Assembly (NCBI GenBank): GCA_024280975.1
Contig: JAMXLQ010000018.1
Location: 1 to 8,150, forward strand
DNA: 8,150 nt
Source: Methanosarcina sp.
Lineage (GTDB): Archaea > Halobacteriota > Methanosarcinia > Methanosarcinales > Methanosarcinaceae
Reading direction: 5' to 3'
The notes below the pieces were generated by a model, which saw only the letters and a list, made by a program, of their open reading frames with translations, searched no databases and was not told where the DNA came from. The translations under genes and the position numbers were made by a program. Positions 5,935 to 8,150 of the stretch are shown here, in pieces; within the stretch, counting starts at the first letter, position 1, and each line of letters starts with the position of its first letter.

Positions 5935-6020
5935 TCTAATTTTAATGCGTTCCGCTAAAATTGACGGCTGATTTAAAAAACGATTATTTTCTTATCCCTA
6001 ATTTGACAGATTCTGCAAAT
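5935..6020 (+). pseudogene. Decayed pentapeptide-repeat fragment
   Basis: The plus strand carries repeat units split over three frames. The pieces are SNFNA (5935-5949), then SAKIDG (5951-5968), then ADLKN-DYFLI-PNLTD-SAN (5967-6020) ending at a TAA (6021-6023). The last piece keeps a clean five-residue period with L or F at the central position of each unit, the hallmark of A(D/N)Lxx pentapeptide proteins. SAKIDG joins directly in phase if one base is removed near 5968. There is no start codon or ribosome-binding site. It lies on the far side of the flippase from the other pentapeptide remnant and in the opposite orientation. Confidence 0.5.
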
Positions 6021-6023
6021 TAA

Positions 6024-6194
6024 TACAGTATTTTATTACATAAAACACACTGCATTGGCATATTACTTTTAAATAAAATGAGCGATGTCAAAAATCAATA
6101 AACACAAGAGATAAATTTGAATTTTATGAAGAAAACAGAAGCCTGAAGCCCATTTATACATTATAAAATGTATGTTTCTTTCAAATTAGGGTTC
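6024..6194. other. Spacer between the pentapeptide remnant and the flavoprotein gene
   Basis: AT-rich, with no coding frame of note. It includes the hairpin at 6156-6173 and a small tandem pair GAAGCCT-GAAGCCC at about 6139-6152. Confidence 0.4.
6156..6173 (-). terminator. Possible terminator hairpin of the flavoprotein gene
   Basis: ATACATT and AATGTAT are perfect 7-bp arms around a 4-base loop, 22 bases past the stop codon. On the minus strand a T-rich stretch (GTTTTCTTC, about 6136-6128) follows. The structure is nearly symmetrical, so direction cannot be read from the hairpin alone. Confidence 0.4.
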
Positions 6195-6977
6195 TTACTT
6201 CAGCATTTCCTTTCGTATTTTTCTTCTTAATATCTGTTCAGAGATCCAGCCCAGAGCATTGTAAACAGGGTTTACCGGTACATTCACATAGTACTTTGTT
6301 TCCGGACTTAGCCAGCCTTTTTCTTTCCAGTATGCATAATCAGCAGGTGAACTCTGGCCAAACTCGCCAAAGCTCGCTTTCTGGGCGCGGAAAACTAATG
6401 TGTCTTTAAGTGTCGGAGAGTGGCGTTTTTTCTGTAAGGAGTTATAGAATGCAAATGCAGCTTCCTTAAGTTTCCGATCGTTCTGCGGATCTTGCTTCCC
6501 TTGAACTGGCACTGGAGGAGTTACAATACCTACACTATGAGATACCTCAAAACCCCAGATACTAGCTACCAATTTAAGATAATCGAGAACTTCCTTAAGG
6601 CCTAGTGCGCCCGTAGTAGAGAGAAGAAGGGCTTTTTTATCAAAAAAGCGGGGACGGTGGAAGATATAAGATAAACGGTCAACGAATAGTTTCATTAATG
6701 CCGAGACATTCATACCATAAACAGGTGTAGCAAAGATCACCCCATCAGCATCATGCATCTTTTGCTCGATAAGGGGTGCATCATCTTTACATGGGCAATA
6801 CTCCTCTCCTTTTAAAAAACAGACAAAACAGCCACGACATTGCGATAAATTTGCGTCTTTAAGCATGAGGTATTCAAACTCAACACTACCCATAGATTGC
6901 ATGAATTCTTCGATTTTCTTCGTCGCACGATAAGTATTGCCTTTTTGCGGACTTCCCATGATGACCAGAATTTTCAT
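6195..6977 (-). CDS. NADPH-dependent FMN reductase / iron-sulfur flavoprotein-like
   Basis: The 260-residue product starts MKILVIMGSPQKGNT, the first strand and FMN phosphate loop of the flavodoxin-like fold (NADPH-dependent FMN reductase family). A Cys cluster follows at residues 47-63 (ATG-based numbering): C-x2-C-x2-C-x7-C-x-C. This agrees with the compact CX2CX2CX4-7C motif that binds the [4Fe-4S] cluster in methanogen iron-sulfur flavoprotein Isf, so a cluster is plausible. ATPVYGMNVSALMKLFVDR (about 83-101) forms the second flavin-contact region. In methanogens such proteins reduce oxygen, peroxide or quinones with electrons from ferredoxin. The C-terminal 90 residues are longer than in minimal Isf, rich in Trp, Tyr and basic residues, and end in a basic helix. 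A GTG at 6989 preceded by GGA is an alternative start adding four residues. The gene is monocistronic. Confidence 0.85.
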   Translation of the reverse strand: MKILVIMGSPQKGNTYRATKKIEEFMQSMGSVEFEYLMLKDANLSQCRGCFVCFLKGEEYCPCKDDAPLIEQKMHDADGVIFATPVYGMNVSALMKLFVDRLSYIFHRPRFFDKKALLLSTTGALGLKEVLDYLKLVASIWGFEVSHSVGIVTPPVPVQGKQDPQNDRKLKEAAFAFYNSLQKKRHSPTLKDTLVFRAQKASFGEFGQSSPADYAYWKEKGWLSPETKYYVNVPVNPVYNALGWISEQILRRKIRKEMLK

Positions 6978-7068
6978 AACTTTGAACACTTCTTTCCATT
7001 TTTACCAAATAATGCGAGTATGTTATTCGGTCTCAAAAACTCCTGCGAAAAGAGACCCGGATCTATTA

Positions 7069-7215
7069 TCATTGATCTAGCTGAAAATATTGCACGAAAG
7101 ATAATACTTGATTGATCTCTTCAAGTATATCATAATTACCTGTAAGTGTTGATTTTCGGCGCCGTTTGGAAAGCCATCCTGCCAGGGAATTTGGACTCAG
7201 AACAAGTATGGAAAA
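7069..7215 (-). pseudogene. Short unrecognised coding remnant
   Basis: A minus-strand frame is open for 49 codons between a TAA (7218-7216) and a TGA (7071-7069). It reads LVLSPNSLAGWLSKRRR, then GNYDILEEINQVLSFVQYF. Composition and codon choice look like protein coding: an amphipathic or basic segment, then a helix. There is no ATG, GTG or TTG near the upstream end and no ribosome-binding site. It lies on the same strand as the flavoprotein gene, about 90 bases upstream, so it could be the tail of a decayed upstream gene. I do not recognise it; a chance frame remains possible. Confidence 0.25.
7104..7128. repeat. 8-bp inverted repeat upstream of the flavoprotein gene
   Basis: ATACTTGA and TCAAGTAT flank 9 bases. 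The site is about 130 bases before the flavoprotein start and inside the frame of the 7069-7215 remnant. It could be an operator for a dimeric regulator; no second copy occurs in the window. Confidence 0.35.
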
Positions 7216-7273
7216 TTAGAAAATAGCCGTTTCAAAGGGAATTGAAATCTAGAAATTTAGGGAAAATCTTAAT

Positions 7274-7299
7274 TTATATAATTAAGAATAATTATATAA
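7274..7299. promoter_or_regulatory. 11-bp perfect inverted repeat in the sensor promoter region
   Basis: The arms TTATATAATTA and TAATTATATAA are separated by AGAA. An overlapping repeat, CTTAATT/AATTAAG, lies at 7268-7286. The left arm holds a TTTATATA box (7273-7280), which would start a transcript near 7305. A regulator bound here would block the TATA element, so this is a good operator candidate; it may also fold as a hairpin. Confidence 0.5.
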
Positions 7300-7412
7300 C
7301 CGTCAAAAAGGTATTAAAATAAGGAAAAAAGGAAGTATAAAGGGTTCAGCTCTAAGTCTCTTCTTGTGAAGCTCTTCCGCCTTTTACTTTCAAGAATTGT
7401 CAGGATCTCTCT

Positions 7413-7420
7413 GGGGGTGA
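7413..7420 (+). promoter_or_regulatory. Strong ribosome-binding site of the sensor gene
   Basis: GGGGGTGA matches the archaeal anti-Shine-Dalgarno complement (AGGAGGTGAT) well. It is 4 bases before an in-frame ATT (7425) and 13 bases before an in-frame TTG (7434). There is no ATG or GTG in frame at a normal distance, so the start codon is unusual. Confidence 0.55.
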
Positions 7421-7433
7421 AAAAATTACTTCT

Positions 7434-8150
7434 TTGATATCTGAAGATTCAGGATCTGATGAACTTGAGCCAATAGCGGCTGCCGTGCATTCCCTTGTTG
7501 GGCTTCCAACCACTATCCGTAGCCTCAAGCGAAAGGGACTTCGCCTGGAGAAAGGTAAAATCCTTGACAGAAATTATACAGGCCCTGTACTCGAAGAGGT
7601 GCTCAGGACCGGTAAAACCATACGTGGAGTTCCCAAAGAAGGGACGTATCTGGGTAGGAATGTGGCTGTTTCTCCCATTTTCTCAGAGGATGGGAAGGTT
7701 ATTGCAGCAATAGGAATTGTGGATTTACTTTCTGTCCTTGAGATGCAGGAAATTATCCGGACAGTTGTGAATAACAGTCATGCAGTAGTATTCCTCTGGA
7801 AAAATGAAGAAAAATGGCCTTCAGAGTTTGTTTCTGAAAATGTGGTCCAGTTTGGATACACAGTTGAGGACTTTATTTCAGGTAGGATTCTGTATGGAGA
7901 TATTATTCACCCTGATGACCTGAAGAGAGTTGAGGATTCACTTAAAGACCATATCCAGAGAGGTGAAGTTGACTTCAGTATAGAATATAGAATTTTTACA
8001 AAAGCTGGTGACCTCCATTGGGTAAATGAGAGGACATTTATCCAGCGTAATCCTGACGGAGAAGTGACTTACCTGCAAGGGCTTGTGCTGGATGTAACTA
8101 GAAGAAAGAAGAGCGAAGAAGCCCTCAGAAAATCTTTAGAAACTCAGAAG
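7434..8150 (+). CDS. DUF2111-PAS sensor protein, C-terminus cut off by the window edge
   Basis: The frame is open to the right edge and gives at least 239 residues. Residues 8-103 match the methanogen DUF2111 pattern: LEPIAAAVHSLVGLP, KRKGLRLEKGKILDRNYTGP, then VLEEVL and, at the end, VIAAIGIVDLL. This domain is GAF/PAS-like and is thought to sense a small ligand. A PAS domain of the PAS_3 type follows at about 112-225, with FGYTVEDFISGR, IIHPDDLKRV and the closing GLVLDVTRRKKSEEALRKSL helix. Such N-termini usually precede more PAS units and a histidine kinase core, but that part lies outside the window. The start is uncertain: TTG 7434 is proposed, ATT 7425 suits the ribosome-binding site better, and the frame stays open back to a TAA near 7354. 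The region upstream carries a strong inverted repeat (7274-7299), so the gene may be regulated at its promoter. Confidence 0.85.
   Translation, partial: MISEDSGSDELEPIAAAVHSLVGLPTTIRSLKRKGLRLEKGKILDRNYTGPVLEEVLRTGKTIRGVPKEGTYLGRNVAVSPIFSEDGKVIAAIGIVDLLSVLEMQEIIRTVVNNSHAVVFLWKNEEKWPSEFVSENVVQFGYTVEDFISGRILYGDIIHPDDLKRVEDSLKDHIQRGEVDFSIEYRIFTKAGDLHWVNERTFIQRNPDGEVTYLQGLVLDVTRRKKSEEALRKSLETQK

Noticed and set aside
4087..6010. 13-base inverted match as terminal inverted repeats of a mobile element
   Set aside because: A 13-base match is not rare in AT-rich sequence of this length, both sides encode the same pentapeptide unit, there is no transposase between them and no target-site duplication is evident.
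1..8150. CRISPR arrays, rRNA, insertion sequences with transposase
   Set aside because: I saw no regularly spaced repeats, no rRNA segments and no transposase-like frames in the window.

Overview
The window most likely comes from a methanogenic archaeon of the Methanosarcina type. Three things suggest this. The sensor protein at the right edge begins with a DUF2111-type domain, a family I know from methanogens. The tRNA-Gln has the archaeal A1-U72 pair and no encoded CCA. Long AT-rich intergenic stretches carry archaeal TATA-like boxes and oligo-T tracts, and real genes favour AGA, ATA and CTT codons. The genus is an inference; I could not run a search.

Layout from left to right. A 12-TM-type ArsB/SLC13-like ion permease on the minus strand runs off the left edge (1-1062). 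Divergent from it is a small orphan HicB/UPF0150-fold protein (1216-1407). A protein-poor stretch (1408-2696) follows. It holds two diverged copies of one structured element, at about 1530-1720 and 2243-2431, each with the same promoter-like box at exactly the same distance. I read these as a candidate pair of small RNA genes on the minus strand. Next come a tRNA-Gln(TTG) (2697-2769), a short unrecognised coding remnant (2855-2992, minus) and a YbjQ/UPF0145 protein (3172-3534).

The centre is a 492-residue polysaccharide flippase of the Wzx/RfbX type (4281-5759). It is flanked on both sides by broken pentapeptide-repeat sequences in opposite orientations (3793-4097 minus, about 5935-6020 plus). 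To the right is an iron-sulfur-flavoprotein-like flavin reductase on the minus strand (6195-6977), then another unrecognised remnant (7069-7215, minus). The window ends inside a sensor protein with a DUF2111 domain followed by a PAS domain (7434-8150), preceded by a strong 11-bp inverted repeat.

The genes do not form an operon: each is separated from its neighbours by long spacers and most have their own promoter-like signals. The region reads as an accessory, partly decayed stretch of chromosome with single-gene transcription units. The most promising undescribed item is the pair of structured elements at 1530-1758 and 2243-2469.
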